This document shows positions 8,091 to 18,457 of a DNA stretch of 35,805 bases, one piece after another. Position numbers and translations under genes: made by a program. Under the pieces are notes generated by a model. It searched no databases, was not told where the DNA came from, and worked only from the letters and a program-made list of their open reading frames with translations. Each line of letters begins with the position of its first letter. The first letter of the stretch is position 1. This DNA is from Synergistaceae bacterium (lineage in GTDB: Bacteria; Synergistota; Synergistia; Synergistales; Synergistaceae), in the NCBI GenBank assembly GCA_012728165.1, contig JAAYFQ010000146.1, positions 1 to 35,805 on the forward strand, given 5' to 3'.

Positions 8091-8391
8091 TTTTTGTCTT
8101 TTGCTCGTTTAGGCATATTTCTTCAAGTAAATCATAAATTGCGTTGTCAACAGGAATTTTAAGCGCTCGAGTAAAAGCTTTTTTTTTCTTAGCTGCTTTT
8201 ATACACTGAACATCAGAACATACATATGCTCCACGCCCATCAGCTCTGCCTGTTGGATCATATTTAACTTCTTCATTAGAGATCCTAACAACTCGCATAA
8301 GAGCTCTCTTAGGAGATTCTTCCATACAACCAACGCAAGTCCGGGGCCTTTTCTTTTTCGGTATAGGCTTATTAACGGCACCGTCTTTCAT
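8083..8391 (-). CDS. ylxR: YlxR family RNA-binding protein
   Basis: A small basic protein (102 residues) of the YlxR/DUF448 family, always found between nusA and ylxQ/infB. In Bacillus it has been linked to RNase P RNA and to transcriptional effects. The N-terminus is a lysine/arginine stretch followed by RTCVGC (17-22). The second conserved block is PTGRADGRGAYVC (46-58). The C-terminal helix KKKKAFTRALKI is also typical. The ATG at 8391 lies 5 nt after the nusA stop. AAGGAG inside the nusA end is 13 nt away, a rather long spacing, but no better in-frame start precedes RTCVGC. Confidence 0.9.
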   Translation of the reverse strand: MKDGAVNKPIPKKKRPRTCVGCMEESPKRALMRVVRISNEEVKYDPTGRADGRGAYVCSDVQCIKAAKKKKAFTRALKIPVDNAIYDLLEEICLNEQKTKNA

Positions 8392-8396
8392 AAAGT

Positions 8397-9503
8397 TTAA
8401 TTGTCTCCTTCAGGAATTTCTTCAATATCAACGAAAAGATCCTTCATTGTCGGTAATTTTTCATCTTCACTCACCTTAATGTCAATCTTCCATCCCGTTA
8501 GACGAGCTGCCAAACGAACATTCTGTCCAGTTTTTCCAATAGAGAGAGAAAGCTGATCAGATCGTACGTAAGCTATTACAGAACGGTCTTGATCAAGAAG
8601 CGGCTCTACTTTTACAACCCTTGCCGGAGAAAGTGCATTCTTGATGTATGCAAGCATGTCCGTGCTCCATACTATAATGTCTATTCTCTCTCCGTTAAGC
8701 TCTGAACTTATCGACTTAATACGAGCTCCTTGTTTGCCCACGCAGGCTCCAAGAGGTTCGACATTAACATCAAGAGTTGCAACTGCAATTTTTGCTCTTG
8801 TTCCAGCTTCACGAACTATATTACGAATTTCAACGATTCCATCTTGTATTTCAGGAACTTCGATTTCTAGTAGTCTGCGAAGAAGGCCTGGATGAGTTCT
8901 TGAAACAATAATTCTTGGCCCTTTTGTTGTCTGCCGTACATCAAGAAGATAAAATTTCTTTCTCTCTCCTGGATTATATTTTTCTCCAATTATACGCTCT
9001 TCTTTAGGTATGATAGCTTCGGTTTTCTCATTGAGGTGAACAAGTATTTGTTCACCTTCCGCTTTAAAGATTGTGCCTGTGACAATGTCTCCAATTTTGT
9101 CTGCAAACTCCTCATAGACAACCTGACGTTCAGCATCTTTTAAGCGTTGAATAATCACCTGTCGAGCTGTTTGCGCAGCTATACGTCCGAAATTTTCTGG
9201 AAATACTTCTTTACGCAAAACATCTCCGACAACGACGTCATTCTCGCCTCTTCTTTTAGCTTCTTCAAGAGTAATCTCGCTATCGGGATTTTCAACCTCA
9301 TCAACCACTATACGAACTTCATATAGTGTAAATTCGCCATTATTAACGTCAATGTAGACTTCGATTGTTTGGTTGCCGCCTTTGAATTTTTTATATGCAG
9401 ATACCATTGCCGCTTCGAGACTAGAAACAATAATCTCTTCAGAAAGCCCTTTGTCTTCTTCAATCTGCTCTAAAAATTTTTTAAAATCTTTTCCAAGCTG
9501 CAT
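8397..9503 (-). CDS. nusA: Transcription elongation/termination factor NusA
   Basis: Binds RNA polymerase and nascent RNA, increasing pausing and helping intrinsic termination and rRNA antitermination. The 368 residues comprise the N-terminal RNAP-binding domain (1-125), an S1 domain (about 130-200, GDIVTGTIFKAEGEQILVHL), and two KH domains, one with GACVGKQGARIKSI and one with LSIGKTGQNVRLAARLTG. It lacks the C-terminal acidic repeats of the E. coli protein, as is usual in Gram-positive-like forms. The ATG at 9503 has AGGAG 8 nt upstream. It lies 50 nt downstream of rimP and leads the ylxR-ylxQ-infB group. Its activity could feed back on the hairpin in the rimP leader. Confidence 0.97.
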   Translation of the reverse strand: MQLGKDFKKFLEQIEEDKGLSEEIIVSSLEAAMVSAYKKFKGGNQTIEVYIDVNNGEFTLYEVRIVVDEVENPDSEITLEEAKRRGENDVVVGDVLRKEVFPENFGRIAAQTARQVIIQRLKDAERQVVYEEFADKIGDIVTGTIFKAEGEQILVHLNEKTEAIIPKEERIIGEKYNPGERKKFYLLDVRQTTKGPRIIVSRTHPGLLRRLLEIEVPEIQDGIVEIRNIVREAGTRAKIAVATLDVNVEPLGACVGKQGARIKSISSELNGERIDIIVWSTDMLAYIKNALSPARVVKVEPLLDQDRSVIAYVRSDQLSLSIGKTGQNVRLAARLTGWKIDIKVSEDEKLPTMKDLFVDIEEIPEGDN

Positions 9504-9553
9504 TTATTCAACTCCTCTCTTGTTATGTATAAATACTATTTATATGAAAATAT

Positions 9554-10060
9554 TTATTTTTTCTTCTTTTTTGGTGATATCTTTTTAAATGTCTTCTTTT
9601 CTCCGTATTCGTTTTGGTATAGGAGCTTTCCTTTTACTATATCAGTGAACATAATTTCTCTTGTTTCCTCTTTACACGATAATGTAACTGAAACTGCAAT
9701 AAATACAGAACTTATTAACCCTATTATAGTCTTGTTACCCTTAAGAGTAATTTCTATTTCTCTACCTACAAATTTTTGATAATCTTCTGGCGTAAAAAGC
9801 GGACGCTCCAATCCGGGAGAACTAACCTCAAGATAATATTTTTCAGGAAGAAGAGAATCAACTGAGTCTAAATATTCAGCGATTCCTCTTGAGACTTTTT
9901 CACAGTCAGAAACATCGACTCCACCTTGCACATCCAAATAAACACGCAAAATCTTAATTCCGTCACTGTTTATAAACTCTGAACCTATACATTCATAACC
10001 CATAGAATTTATAAGAACGGCCAGTTGTGTAAAAATTTCAGAAAACTTTCCTTTATTCAA
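9554..10060 (-). CDS. rimP: Ribosome maturation factor RimP
   Basis: Binds the 30S precursor and helps assembly of its head domain. With the chosen start the protein has 168 residues (the family norm is about 150-160). Recognisable blocks are YECIGSEFINSDGIKILRVYLD, DCEKVSRGIAEYLD, and the hallmark YYLEVSSPGLERPLFTPEDYQKFVG. A lysine-rich tail (KKISPKKKKK) closes it. The start is TTG at 10060, 10 nt from AGGAGG (10076-10071). The longer reading with an upstream ATG at 10111 would begin inside the leader hairpin and add residues no RimP has. It is the first gene of the operon. The GGAGG site lies just after a terminator-like stem. Confidence 0.92.
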   Translation of the reverse strand: MNKGKFSEIFTQLAVLINSMGYECIGSEFINSDGIKILRVYLDVQGGVDVSDCEKVSRGIAEYLDSVDSLLPEKYYLEVSSPGLERPLFTPEDYQKFVGREIEITLKGNKTIIGLISSVFIAVSVTLSCKEETREIMFTDIVKGKLLYQNEYGEKKTFKKISPKKKKK

Positions 10061-10079
10061 GGCATAAACACCTCCTGTA

Positions 10080-10109
10080 ACAAAAGAAGAGTGGGCAAGC
10101 CCACTCTTC
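10080..10109 (-). terminator. Terminator-like hairpin in the rimP leader (possible attenuator)
   Basis: On the minus strand GAAGAGTGGGC and GCCCACTCTTC (10109-10099 and 10096-10086) form an 11-bp perfect stem followed by TTTTG. It lies between the promoter at 10147-10175 and the rimP ribosome-binding site, so the operon transcript has to pass it. It is therefore better read as an attenuator in the leader than as the end of rlmB, whose stop is upstream of the promoter. Confidence 0.75.
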
Positions 10110-10146
10110 AAACAATTTTCCTGACAAATTTCCTACTGATACAGAA

Positions 10147-10175
10147 ATTGTATCACTTATTATAATGACAGTCAA
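10147..10175 (-). promoter_or_regulatory. Sigma70-type promoter of the rimP-nusA-infB operon
   Basis: Minus strand TTGACT (10175-10170), 17-nt spacer, TACAAT (10152-10147). It lies in the 134-nt gap between rlmB and rimP and gives a leader of about 80 nt that contains the hairpin at 10080-10109. Confidence 0.85.
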
Positions 10176-10194
10176 GCATTTCAAATTGCAGAAT

Positions 10195-10950
10195 CTAAGA
10201 CCTTGTCCATTCGAACATTGCAAGCGAAGCAGCGACTGAAGCGTTTAATGAACCTACTGTTCCTTTGATTGGTATTACTCTAAGATCATCGCATGCTTTG
10301 GCTGTAGCTGTTCCGAGACCTTCTCCTTCTGCTCCAACCACAAAAACAGTACGGGAAAGCATGTCTGCCTTAAAAAGAGTCTCTGTCCCTTGCATAGAAA
10401 GCCCTATCACCCAAAATCCTTCTTCTTGAAGTATTCTTATTGTCTGAGATACATTGCCGACCTTAGCTATTGGCATTCTTAAAGCAGCACCAGCACTTGT
10501 CTTAACGACAGTTCCCGTAGGCAGACATCCACCACGCTTAGGAATCATAACTGCCGAGGCTCCCGCTGCTTCAGCACTTCGTATAAGAGCTCCTAAATTA
10601 TGTGGATCTTGTATATGATCGCAAAGAAGTATCATAGCAGGAGCAGGTGCCTTGGGTATTATCTGCAACAGATCTTCAATTTCCCAAAGTTTCATTGGGG
10701 CCATATATGCAACCAAACCTTGATGATTCGCTTTGTTTGTTAGTCTGTTGAGCACTAAAGAGTCAACATTTTGAAAAATTATATTAGACTCACGACATAG
10801 TTCAACTATTTTCGCTTTAATATGTGACTGTGTGTTTTTCGAAACAAGCACTTTTGTACATCTCTCTGGTGATTCATCGAGAAGTGAAAAAACAGGATTC
10901 CGTCCCCAACAAATATCATCACTTACAGTTTTTTCTGTATTATCGTTCAA
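10195..10950 (-). CDS. rlmB: 23S rRNA (guanosine-2'-O-)-methyltransferase, TrmH/SpoU family
   Basis: A 251-residue SPOUT-class 2'-O-ribose methyltransferase using S-adenosylmethionine. The N-terminal substrate-binding domain (GRNPVFSLLDESPERCTKVLV) is the L30e-like part. The C-terminal knotted domain carries the three SpoU motifs: NLGALIRSAEAAG (118-130), VVGAEGEGL (204-212) and SLNASVA (234-240). RlmB acts on G2251 of 23S rRNA in E. coli; the close relative TrmH acts on tRNA, so the exact target is inferred from family style. The start is TTG at 10950, overlapping the uvrA end by 11 nt, with AAAGGGG 7 nt upstream. There is no in-frame ATG near the beginning. It is the last gene of the uvrB-uvrA-rlmB run. 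Confidence 0.9.
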   Translation of the reverse strand: MNDNTEKTVSDDICWGRNPVFSLLDESPERCTKVLVSKNTQSHIKAKIVELCRESNIIFQNVDSLVLNRLTNKANHQGLVAYMAPMKLWEIEDLLQIIPKAPAPAMILLCDHIQDPHNLGALIRSAEAAGASAVMIPKRGGCLPTGTVVKTSAGAALRMPIAKVGNVSQTIRILQEEGFWVIGLSMQGTETLFKADMLSRTVFVVGAEGEGLGTATAKACDDLRVIPIKGTVGSLNASVAASLAMFEWTRS

Positions 10951-13771
10951 TTTTTTTCCCCTTTTTTATGTCTTTTAAAAATGCAGCTAAGTGTGTACCT
11001 GTAGGAGTTTTTTTTCGTGCTATTTCTTCAGGCGTTCCTTTTGCTACAAGTTCTCCTCCTTTGCTGCCACCATCAGGTCCTAAATCTATTATATGGTCTG
11101 CCGATGCAAGCACGTCAAGGTTATGTTCAATTATAAGCAATGAATTTCCCTGATCTACAAGTTTATGCAGCAGTTTTAAAAGTTTTTTTACGTCTGTATA
11201 ATGCAGTCCAGTTGTTGGCTCATCAAGAAGGTAAAGAGTGTTACCTCTAAACTTCTTGCTTAGCTGTGTAGCAAGTTTTACTCGCTGCGCTTCTCCACCG
11301 CTTAGCGTTGTTGCTGACTGTCCAAGTTTTATATAACCAAGTCCTGCTTCTTGAATAACCTTCAATTTATTTACAATGCGAGGTATGTTCTTAAAATGCT
11401 CCGCTGCTCCATCGACAGTTAAATTAAGTACATCCGAAATTGATAATCCTTTGTGTTTAACTTCAAGCGTTTCACTATTATATCTTCTACCTTTGCAAAT
11501 ATCACATTCAACATAAACATCCTGAAGAAAAAGCATTGATATCTTTAGAACGCCATCTCCTTTGCAAGCTTCGCAGCGCCCGCCTTTAACATTAAAACTG
11601 AAACGTCCCGGGCGGTATCCACGTAGCTTAGACTCTGGCAGTTGTGCAAAAAATTCACGTATCGAAGTAAATAAGCCTGTATACGTCGCAGGATTAGATC
11701 TCGGTGTTCTTCCTATTGGGCTTTGGTCCACAAGTACAATATTTCTAAGCGATTCATATCCCTTAATCGATTCGAAACGGCCTGAACGGCCTCTAAAATC
11801 TTTATCAAACTTATTACGCAGTCCTTTATAAAGTATTTCATATAAAAGCGTGCTTTTTCCGGAACCAGATACTCCGCTCAATGCTGCAAATACACCCAAA
11901 GGAATATCTACGTTAATTTTTTTTAAATTATTTTCTGTACATCCTTTTAAGGATATCTTTCCTGCGGATTTTCTTCTTTTTAAATGAGAAACAAAAGTTC
12001 CATCAGCTTCTCCACGTAAATAAACTGCTGTTGAAGAATTACTTTTAATGATTTCTTCAATATTACCATTAGCTACTAGCTCTCCACCGAGTTCTCCTGC
12101 CCCTGGACCTAGTTCAACTATATGATCAGCTGCCATCATGGTATCTCTATCATGCTCTACAACAATAACTGTATTTCCAAGATCTCTTATTGAACAGAGT
12201 GTTTCAAGAAGACGTGAGGTGTCACGAGGATGTAGTCCTATTGTAGGCTCATCAAGAACGTAGAGCACTCCTGTTAGCTGTGATCCTATTTGCGTTGCCA
12301 AGCGTATTCTCTGACTTTCACCTCCGCTTAATGTATCCGCACGGCGAGAAAGACTTAAATAACCTGCTCCAACATCGTTAAGAAATGAGAGTCTTTTTCT
12401 AACTTCAAAAAGCGCCTGATTCACAATTTTTCTTTCTTTGTCTTCAAGCTTTAAATTGTCAAGAACATCGATAAACTCTTTTACAGGAAGGTGTGTGAGT
12501 TCAGAAATATTATATCCGCCTAAAAGAACCGCTAATGCTTCGGGCCTCAAACGAGATCCATGGCAAACGGTACACTCATCTTCAATCTGGTAGCGAAGCA
12601 GTTCGTCTCTATAAGTTTCCGATTCTGTTTCATCAAGTCTTTTTTCAAGCCACGGAATCAATCCAGAATAACGACCATTATACTCATGCTCTCCGCTTCT
12701 TGAAGAGAAAATCATTGGCAAAGTTTCATCTGAACCATAAAGTAACATCTGCTGTGCTTCTTTCGAAAGCTTTTTAAAGGGTTGTGAAAGATCCCAGCCA
12801 TGACGTTTTGCAAGCAATTCAGCTCGCTCAGTCATGTATTTTGTTGATTTCCAAGGAATAAAACCTCCCTCACTTACAGGAAGATCTGGATTTACAGTAA
12901 GTTCTTCTGAAAAATACACGTGGATACCCAGTCCTGAACATTCTGGACAAGCTGCATAAGGGTTATTAAAAGAAAATAAACGCGGCTCTATATCAGGAAG
13001 GCTGATTTCACAATCAGGACAGATGTATTTTTCTGTAAGTAATAGTTCAGGCATGTCTTTCGAAACTATAAGAACAAACCCTTCTGATAATTGCATAGCC
13101 ATTTCAATAGATTCAGCAAGACGCGAACGATTTTCTTCTCTTATCTTTAATCTATCAATAACACACTCTATCGTATGCCTTTTATTCTTATCCAGGTCAA
13201 CTTCTTCTTCAAGCCACAATAGTGTGCCGTCGATACGCGCACGTAAATATCCCTGCTGATGAAGTTTCAGCAGTAGATTTTTGTACTCACCTTTTTGTGC
13301 CCGTATAATGGGAGAAAGTATTTCAATTGGTTTTTCGTCATAATCGCGAAATATTCTGTCAGTTATTTCATCAACACTGTAACGACGAACAATCTTGCCA
13401 CACTTAGGGCAGTATGGTGTTCCTGCTCGTCCAAAAAGTAGGCGAAGATAGTCGTAAATTTCTGTTACCGTGCCCACGGTTGAACGTGGATTGTGACTAG
13501 TGCCCTTTTGTTCGATAGAAATCGCCGGAGAAAGTCCCGTAATATCATCAACATCAGGTTTTTCCGATATTCCTAGGAACTGTCTTGCATAGGAGGAAAG
13601 GGACTCTACATAGCGTCGCTGCCCCTCTGCATAGATGGTATCGAAAGCAAGCGAGGATTTTCCTGAACCCGATGGTCCTGTTACTATGACGAGTTTGTTT
13701 TTAGGTATTTCTACGTTTATGTTTTTTAAATTGTGTTGTCTTGCGCCTGTAATTTTTATTACTTGTTTCAC
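10940..13771 (-). CDS. uvrA: UvrABC excinuclease subunit A
   Basis: DNA damage sensor of nucleotide excision repair, an ABC-type ATPase that loads UvrB at lesions. With the chosen start it has 943 residues, the usual length. Two ATPase modules are visible: Walker [10 protein letters not shown] near residue 32 with a signature [16 protein letters not shown], and [11 protein letters not shown] in the second half with [16 protein letters not shown]. Zinc modules are seen as CPKCG/CPDC in the first half and CEACKGDG...CDICKGRRY in the second. The start is GTG at 13771, with AGGTGAGG 6 nt upstream; a GTG at 13783 has no ribosome-binding site. It overlaps the uvrB 3' end by 71 nt in another frame. 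Confidence 0.96.
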   Translation of the reverse strand: MKQVIKITGARQHNLKNINVEIPKNKLVIVTGPSGSGKSSLAFDTIYAEGQRRYVESLSSYARQFLGISEKPDVDDITGLSPAISIEQKGTSHNPRSTVGTVTEIYDYLRLLFGRAGTPYCPKCGKIVRRYSVDEITDRIFRDYDEKPIEILSPIIRAQKGEYKNLLLKLHQQGYLRARIDGTLLWLEEEVDLDKNKRHTIECVIDRLKIREENRSRLAESIEMAMQLSEGFVLIVSKDMPELLLTEKYICPDCEISLPDIEPRLFSFNNPYAACPECSGLGIHVYFSEELTVNPDLPVSEGGFIPWKSTKYMTERAELLAKRHGWDLSQPFKKLSKEAQQMLLYGSDETLPMIFSSRSGEHEYNGRYSGLIPWLEKRLDETESETYRDELLRYQIEDECTVCHGSRLRPEALAVLLGGYNISELTHLPVKEFIDVLDNLKLEDKERKIVNQALFEVRKRLSFLNDVGAGYLSLSRRADTLSGGESQRIRLATQIGSQLTGVLYVLDEPTIGLHPRDTSRLLETLCSIRDLGNTVIVVEHDRDTMMAADHIVELGPGAGELGGELVANGNIEEIIKSNSSTAVYLRGEADGTFVSHLKRRKSAGKISLKGCTENNLKKINVDIPLGVFAALSGVSGSGKSTLLYEILYKGLRNKFDKDFRGRSGRFESIKGYESLRNIVLVDQSPIGRTPRSNPATYTGLFTSIREFFAQLPESKLRGYRPGRFSFNVKGGRCEACKGDGVLKISMLFLQDVYVECDICKGRRYNSETLEVKHKGLSISDVLNLTVDGAAEHFKNIPRIVNKLKVIQEAGLGYIKLGQSATTLSGGEAQRVKLATQLSKKFRGNTLYLLDEPTTGLHYTDVKKLLKLLHKLVDQGNSLLIIEHNLDVLASADHIIDLGPDGGSKGGELVAKGTPEEIARKKTPTGTHLAAFLKDIKKGKKIER

Positions 13772-15737
13772 TTTTTGCCTCACCTTTCAATTGCGCTATT
13801 AAATCTCTGAGCTCAGCGGCTTTTTCAAAATCAAGCTCTTCAACTGCAAGCCACATTGTTTGTTCTATCTCGCGTATATCAATTGATTTTCCAATCTGTA
13901 CCGGAGATGCAGCTCTATTTGCTATATCTTCGTCTTTTAAAAGTTCTGCTGGTAATAAATCTCTGATTATCTTAGATACTGTATGAGGTGTAATTCCATG
14001 TATCTTATTGTATTCTGTTTGTTTCTCGCGTCTACGCTCAGTTTCTTTGATTGCTAAATCCATACTTCTTGTAATTTTATCTGCGTATAAAATAACTTTG
14101 CCAAATTCATTTCTGGCAGCGCGACCAATCATTTGTATTAATGATCGGTGAGATCGTAAGAATCCTTCTTTATCAGCATCAAGAATAGCTACAAGAGAAA
14201 CTTCTGGAAGGTCAATTCCCTCTCTTAACAAATTGACCCCTACTAAAACAGCATAATCTCCACGCCTTAAATCACGTATAAGTTCTGCCCTCTCAAAGGT
14301 ATCAAGTTCAGAATGAATGTAACGTACTTTTAAACCAAGCTCCGACATATATTCAGCGAGGTCTTCTGCTGAACGCTTAGTTAGGGTTGATACTAAGACT
14401 CTTTCACCCTTCTTTATTATAGGTCTAACTTCTGCTATTAGGTCATCAACTTGCCCTGTAGCCTTATGTACTTCAATAATAGGGTCAACTATGCCTGTCG
14501 GCCTTATAATTTGCTCAATCATGCTATTTGAGTGAGCAAATTCATAATCTCCTGGAGTTGCAGAAACGAAAAGCGCATTTTTAAGAAACAGTTCGTATTC
14601 TTCCCATTTCAACGGTCTGTTGTCTAGGCATGAAGGCAACCTAAATCCGTATTTAACAAGCATTTCTTTGCGAGCTCTGTCTCCGTTATACATGCCACGT
14701 ACCTGTGGTAGTGTCATATGTGATTCATCTATAAATAGCATAAAATCTTCTGGGAAAAAGTCCATAAGTGTTCCTGGAGTGTCACCTGGTTCTCTTCCAT
14801 CCAGAAATCTAGAATAATTCTCGATTCCTGAGCAGTAACCAACTTCTAACAACATTTCAAGATCATATTTTGTCCTAAGCTTAAGACGTTGTGCCTCTAA
14901 TGGTTTATTTTCTAAGTTAAATTGTAAAACAGACTGCTCAAGTTCTTCTTCAATAAGTTTTGACGCTTTTTCAATTGCTCCAGACGTAGTAACATAATGT
15001 TGAGCTGGGAATATTCCTACCTGTTCCTTTGAAAGCAATGTTTTACCTGAAATCGCATCTACTTCTTCGATCCGCTCTATCTCATCATCAAAAAACAGAA
15101 CTCTTATTGCTGTGTCACTGTATGCAGGATAGATTTCAATCGATTCGCCTCTGCTACAGAAATTGCCAGGTTCACGAGAAACATCGTTTCGTTGATAGTA
15201 GTTATCTAAAAGACGGCTCATGAATGTTCTACGATTCCAATGATCCCCTACAGCAAAACGAAAGATAGCTTCTTCATAATTCTTTCTCTTGCCCAGTCCA
15301 TATATACAAGAAACACTAGCTACAACGATAACATCACGTCTCTCGAGTAGTGCTTTTGTTGTGGCAAGACGCAACTTTTGAATCCGTTCATTTACAGAAG
15401 CGTCCTTCTCAATATATACATCTTGAGATGGCATGTATGCCTCAGGCTGGTAGTAATCGTAATAACTTACAAAGTAATTAACAGAATTATTGGGGAAAAA
15501 GTCTTTAAACTCACTATAAAGCTGTGCTGCAAGCGTTTTATTATGAGCCATGACAAGAGTAGGACGTTGAAGACGTTGAACAACGTTAGCCATAGTAAAT
15601 GTTTTGCCACTGCCCGTAACTCCTAGAAGAGTTTGTATTGCCTCAGATTTGTTAAATCCTGACACAAGCTTTTCTACCGCTTCAGACTGATCTACTGACA
15701 TAGGCCAAGGACTTTGTAAATCAAATTTATTTTCCAT
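13701..15737 (-). CDS. uvrB: UvrABC excinuclease subunit B
   Basis: Damage-verifying helicase-like subunit that receives DNA from UvrA and recruits UvrC. The 678 residues show Walker A GVTGSGKT (39-46), the beta-hairpin region [20 protein letters not shown], the DEAD-type motif DESHMTLPQ, helicase motif [11 protein letters not shown], and the C-terminal UVR domain (about 630-660, [15 protein letters not shown]). After that domain a basic tail of about 24 residues (ending KKHKRRNT) is encoded in the overlap with uvrA. The ATG at 15737 has AGGATGAG just upstream. The gene follows a terminator hairpin that ends ftsH, with a possible extended -10 promoter before that hairpin. Confidence 0.97.
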   Translation of the reverse strand: MENKFDLQSPWPMSVDQSEAVEKLVSGFNKSEAIQTLLGVTGSGKTFTMANVVQRLQRPTLVMAHNKTLAAQLYSEFKDFFPNNSVNYFVSYYDYYQPEAYMPSQDVYIEKDASVNERIQKLRLATTKALLERRDVIVVASVSCIYGLGKRKNYEEAIFRFAVGDHWNRRTFMSRLLDNYYQRNDVSREPGNFCSRGESIEIYPAYSDTAIRVLFFDDEIERIEEVDAISGKTLLSKEQVGIFPAQHYVTTSGAIEKASKLIEEELEQSVLQFNLENKPLEAQRLKLRTKYDLEMLLEVGYCSGIENYSRFLDGREPGDTPGTLMDFFPEDFMLFIDESHMTLPQVRGMYNGDRARKEMLVKYGFRLPSCLDNRPLKWEEYELFLKNALFVSATPGDYEFAHSNSMIEQIIRPTGIVDPIIEVHKATGQVDDLIAEVRPIIKKGERVLVSTLTKRSAEDLAEYMSELGLKVRYIHSELDTFERAELIRDLRRGDYAVLVGVNLLREGIDLPEVSLVAILDADKEGFLRSHRSLIQMIGRAARNEFGKVILYADKITRSMDLAIKETERRREKQTEYNKIHGITPHTVSKIIRDLLPAELLKDEDIANRAASPVQIGKSIDIREIEQTMWLAVEELDFEKAAELRDLIAQLKGEAKSETSNKNYRRKTTQFKKHKRRNT

Positions 15738-15752
15738 TATCTCATCCTAATC

Positions 15753-15786
15753 AAAAATTGAAAACGCTCGGGAATCTCCCGAGCGT
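15753..15786 (-). terminator. Intrinsic terminator after ftsH
   Basis: A perfect 10-bp stem (minus strand ACGCTCGGGA with TCCCGAGCGT, 15786-15777 and 15773-15764, 3-nt loop) followed by TTTCAATTTTT. It separates the tilS-hpt-ftsH unit from uvrB. Confidence 0.85.
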
Positions 15787-15799
15787 CCCTAATGTATGT

Positions 15800-15822
15800 A
15801 GTATAACAAAAATAGTTTTGTT
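15800..15822 (-). promoter_or_regulatory. Possible extended -10 promoter with palindromic operator upstream of uvrB
   Basis: On the minus strand TGTTATACT (15808-15800) matches the extended -10 form TGnTATAnT; no good -35 is seen. Overlapping it is an 18-bp inverted repeat (15805-15822; arms AACAAAA and TTTTGTT). The position suits a repressor site for the DNA-repair genes uvrBA. It does not match the Bacillus-type LexA box. Confidence 0.35.
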
Positions 15823-15847
15823 CTGCACTTGTGTGTTATACCTGTTT

Positions 15848-17818
15848 TTAAATAGTTTTATCTTTGTTTTTTTGTACTAAATTAAGATCCTTGTCTTTTT
15901 TTGACTTAGAAACTTTTGTCGCTGCATCGGTCTTAACAGGTGAATCCCCGTTGACTAGCTCAGAAACTTCAATTTCAGAAGTATTGTCTTCTTCTGCCAT
16001 TTCTTGAAATTCTTTTTTGGGATAGCCCAAAAGTTCATCAAGAAGATCTCCGTCAAGTACTTCTTTTTCCAATAGAAGAACTGATATGTTTTCAAGACGT
16101 TCTCTATTTTCTGTGAGAATGGTTTTAGCTTTGTTAAAACCATTATCTATAATACTTCGAACTTCCTGGTCGATTGCATATGCTATTTCTTCGCTATAAT
16201 TTTTATCTTCTACGATTTCTCTACCAAGAAAAACTTCATGTTGTTTTTTGCCCAGCGTTACAAGACCAAGTCTTTCGCTCATTCCAAATTGTGTTACCAT
16301 TTCTCTTGCAATTTGTGTTGCGCGCTTTAGGTCATTGGATGCTCCTGTTGTAACATCACCAAATCTCAAGAGTTCCGCAGTACGGCCTCCAAGTAAAATG
16401 GTTATCTTATCAATAAGCTCCTGACGTGAAATAAGAAACTTGTCCTCTATAGGAAGCTGTAAAGTGTATCCTAATGCCATATGGCCGCGCGGAATTATTG
16501 AGATTTTGTGCACTGGGTCAGAACCCTCAATCATGCAGGCAACCAGTGCATGACCAACTTCGTGATATGCAATTATCTCTCGTTCTTTTTCGCTAATTAT
16601 GCGGCTTTTTCGCTCAGGTCCAGCCATTACGCGATCAATTGCTTCTTCGAACTCTGGCATTCCAAGCTTTTTTTTGCTTCTACGTGCAGCCAAAAGTGCA
16701 GCTTCATTAACTAAGTTTGCAATATCAGCTCCAACAAATCCTGGCGTTCTGCGTGCAAGGACTTCAAGATTAACATTTTTAGCAACTTTTTTATTCTTAA
16801 GGTGAACTTTTAGAATCTCACTTCTTCCCTTAAGGTCTGGGGCATCAACGACTACCTGTCTGTCAAAACGTCCAGGACGTAAAAGAGCAGGATCAAGAAT
16901 ATCAGGCCTATTTGTTGCAGCAATAAGTATTATGCCAGTACTCTCTTCAAAACCATCCATTTCAACAAGAAGCTGGTTAAGTGTTTGCTCACGTTCGTCA
17001 TGTCCGCCGCCTAAACCTGCACCTCTGTGGCGTCCGACAGCATCAATTTCATCTATAAATATAATAGCTGGCTGAAACTTTCTTGCTTGTTCAAAAAGAT
17101 CTCTTACTCTAGCTGCTCCTACCCCGACAAACATCTCAACAAAATCAGAACCGCTTATGCTGAAAAAAGGGACATTAGCTTCTCCGGCAACTGCTCTGGA
17201 AAGCAAGGTCTTACCAGTACCTGGCGCCCCTAGAAGGAGTACCCCTCTTGGGACTCGTGCTCCAAGCTTTGTAAACTTATCTGGTGATTTCAAAAATTCA
17301 ACAACTTCTTCAAGTTCTTCTTTTGCTTCGTCACAACCAGCTACGTCGTCAAAAGTGACTTTAGGCCTGTTGTCCAAAAACATTTTTGCCTTGCTCTTGG
17401 CAAACCCCATAACCTTGTTTCCGCCACCTTGCATGTTATACATAAAATAAATCCATACGCCAATCAAAAGCAGTGTAGGCAACAATGAGGTTAATAGTGC
17501 AGTCAGCCACGAAGTCTTTTTTGGAGGAACAACCTCTACTTCAACGTTATTTTCTGAAAGAACCATCGGAAGTGTCGCAGAATCTAATATGTATGTTACA
17601 AATTTTTCACCTGATTTGAATGTACCCTTGAGCTGTTCCTGCTCTATTTCGACTTTTTCAACATTGCCAGATTTTGTTTCTACAAGTAGCTGGCTATAAG
17701 GCACAACCTTCGTCTCTTTAGCTTCCTTACCATCAGGAGTAAGAAAAACGTTTACTAAACTTACCGCGAGGACTATTAATACTATATACATACCTATATT
17801 TCTAGAAGTTTTTTTCAA
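15848..17818 (-). CDS. ftsH: ATP-dependent zinc metalloprotease FtsH
   Basis: Membrane-bound AAA+ protease that degrades short-lived and misfolded membrane and cytosolic proteins. The 656 residues have TM1 at about 9-26, an extracytoplasmic domain, and TM2 at about 104-127. The AAA+ module has Walker A GAPGTGKT (197-204), Walker B FIDEID (254-259) and second region of homology [10 protein letters not shown] onward (301-320). The zinc protease site HEVGH is at 419-423, and the C-terminal tail is charged and low in complexity. The start is TTG at 17818, with AGAGGG 9 nt upstream; the next in-frame ATG would remove the residues before TM1. It lies 36 nt after hpt. The order tilS-hpt-ftsH is the classic Firmicutes one. 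Confidence 0.97.
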   Translation of the reverse strand: MKKTSRNIGMYIVLIVLAVSLVNVFLTPDGKEAKETKVVPYSQLLVETKSGNVEKVEIEQEQLKGTFKSGEKFVTYILDSATLPMVLSENNVEVEVVPPKKTSWLTALLTSLLPTLLLIGVWIYFMYNMQGGGNKVMGFAKSKAKMFLDNRPKVTFDDVAGCDEAKEELEEVVEFLKSPDKFTKLGARVPRGVLLLGAPGTGKTLLSRAVAGEANVPFFSISGSDFVEMFVGVGAARVRDLFEQARKFQPAIIFIDEIDAVGRHRGAGLGGGHDEREQTLNQLLVEMDGFEESTGIILIAATNRPDILDPALLRPGRFDRQVVVDAPDLKGRSEILKVHLKNKKVAKNVNLEVLARRTPGFVGADIANLVNEAALLAARRSKKKLGMPEFEEAIDRVMAGPERKSRIISEKEREIIAYHEVGHALVACMIEGSDPVHKISIIPRGHMALGYTLQLPIEDKFLISRQELIDKITILLGGRTAELLRFGDVTTGASNDLKRATQIAREMVTQFGMSERLGLVTLGKKQHEVFLGREIVEDKNYSEEIAYAIDQEVRSIIDNGFNKAKTILTENRERLENISVLLLEKEVLDGDLLDELLGYPKKEFQEMAEEDNTSEIEVSELVNGDSPVKTDAATKVSKSKKDKDLNLVQKNKDKTI

Positions 17819-17854
17819 GCCGGAGTTCCCTCTCTTTCATACATCAGTTGTGTC

Positions 17855-18397
17855 TTATTCAACTGGTATTGCTGTGTGCACTGACTTTAGGTGACGGAAT
17901 TTACCAGCAAAATCCAATCCAAAGCCTACGACAAATTTATTTGGTATTTCAAATCCAGTATATTTTATCTCAACTGGAGTAGTCCGACATTCCTTTTTAT
18001 CAAGCAAAACACAGATTCCGAAATTTTTAGGAGTACGAGTATTAAAAAGGTTTTTAAGATATGCAAGGGAAGCACCAGTATCAATTATATCTTCAATAAT
18101 AAGAACATTTTTGCCATTGATATTAGTACTAATATCTTGTTGTATTTTTACTACACCACTACTCTTCGTAGATAAACCATAAGAAGATATAGCTAGGAAT
18201 TCCATTCTGACGTCAACATCTGAACCTATCTCTCTAAGAAGATCAGTAAAAAAAACAGAAGCACCCTTAAGTACACATATACAAACTAATTCTTCTCCGG
18301 CGTAATCTCTTCTGATGTCCGCCGCAATTTCTTTGATTTTATCCTGCAATACTTCCTCTGAAATCAGGACTTTTCCCACTTTATAATCCAAATACAT
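17855..18397 (-). CDS. hpt: Hypoxanthine(-guanine) phosphoribosyltransferase
   Basis: Purine salvage enzyme joining hypoxanthine or guanine to PRPP to form IMP or GMP. The 180 residues contain the PRPP-binding loop VLIIEDIIDTGASL (98-111), the upstream segment VCICVLKGASVFFTDLLR, and the flexible-loop region SSYGLSTKSSG (71-81). The C-terminal FVVGFGLDFAGKFRHL block positions the purine. The ATG at 18397 follows AAAGGGG closely. It sits between tilS and ftsH. In Bacillus HprT and TilS form a complex controlling ftsH; the same neighbourhood here makes a similar link possible, but that is inference. Confidence 0.95.
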   Translation of the reverse strand: MYLDYKVGKVLISEEVLQDKIKEIAADIRRDYAGEELVCICVLKGASVFFTDLLREIGSDVDVRMEFLAISSYGLSTKSSGVVKIQQDISTNINGKNVLIIEDIIDTGASLAYLKNLFNTRTPKNFGICVLLDKKECRTTPVEIKYTGFEIPNKFVVGFGLDFAGKFRHLKSVHTAIPVE

Positions 18398-18457
18398 AAA
18401 CCCCTTTAATAAAGCGTATTATTTTTACGAACAATGGTTATAGTAACACATTTATAT

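Noticed and set aside
10061-10111. Longer N-terminus for RimP from an ATG at 10111.
   Set aside because: It would be translated from within the leader hairpin and adds residues not found in RimP; the TTG at 10060 has AGGAGG at good spacing.
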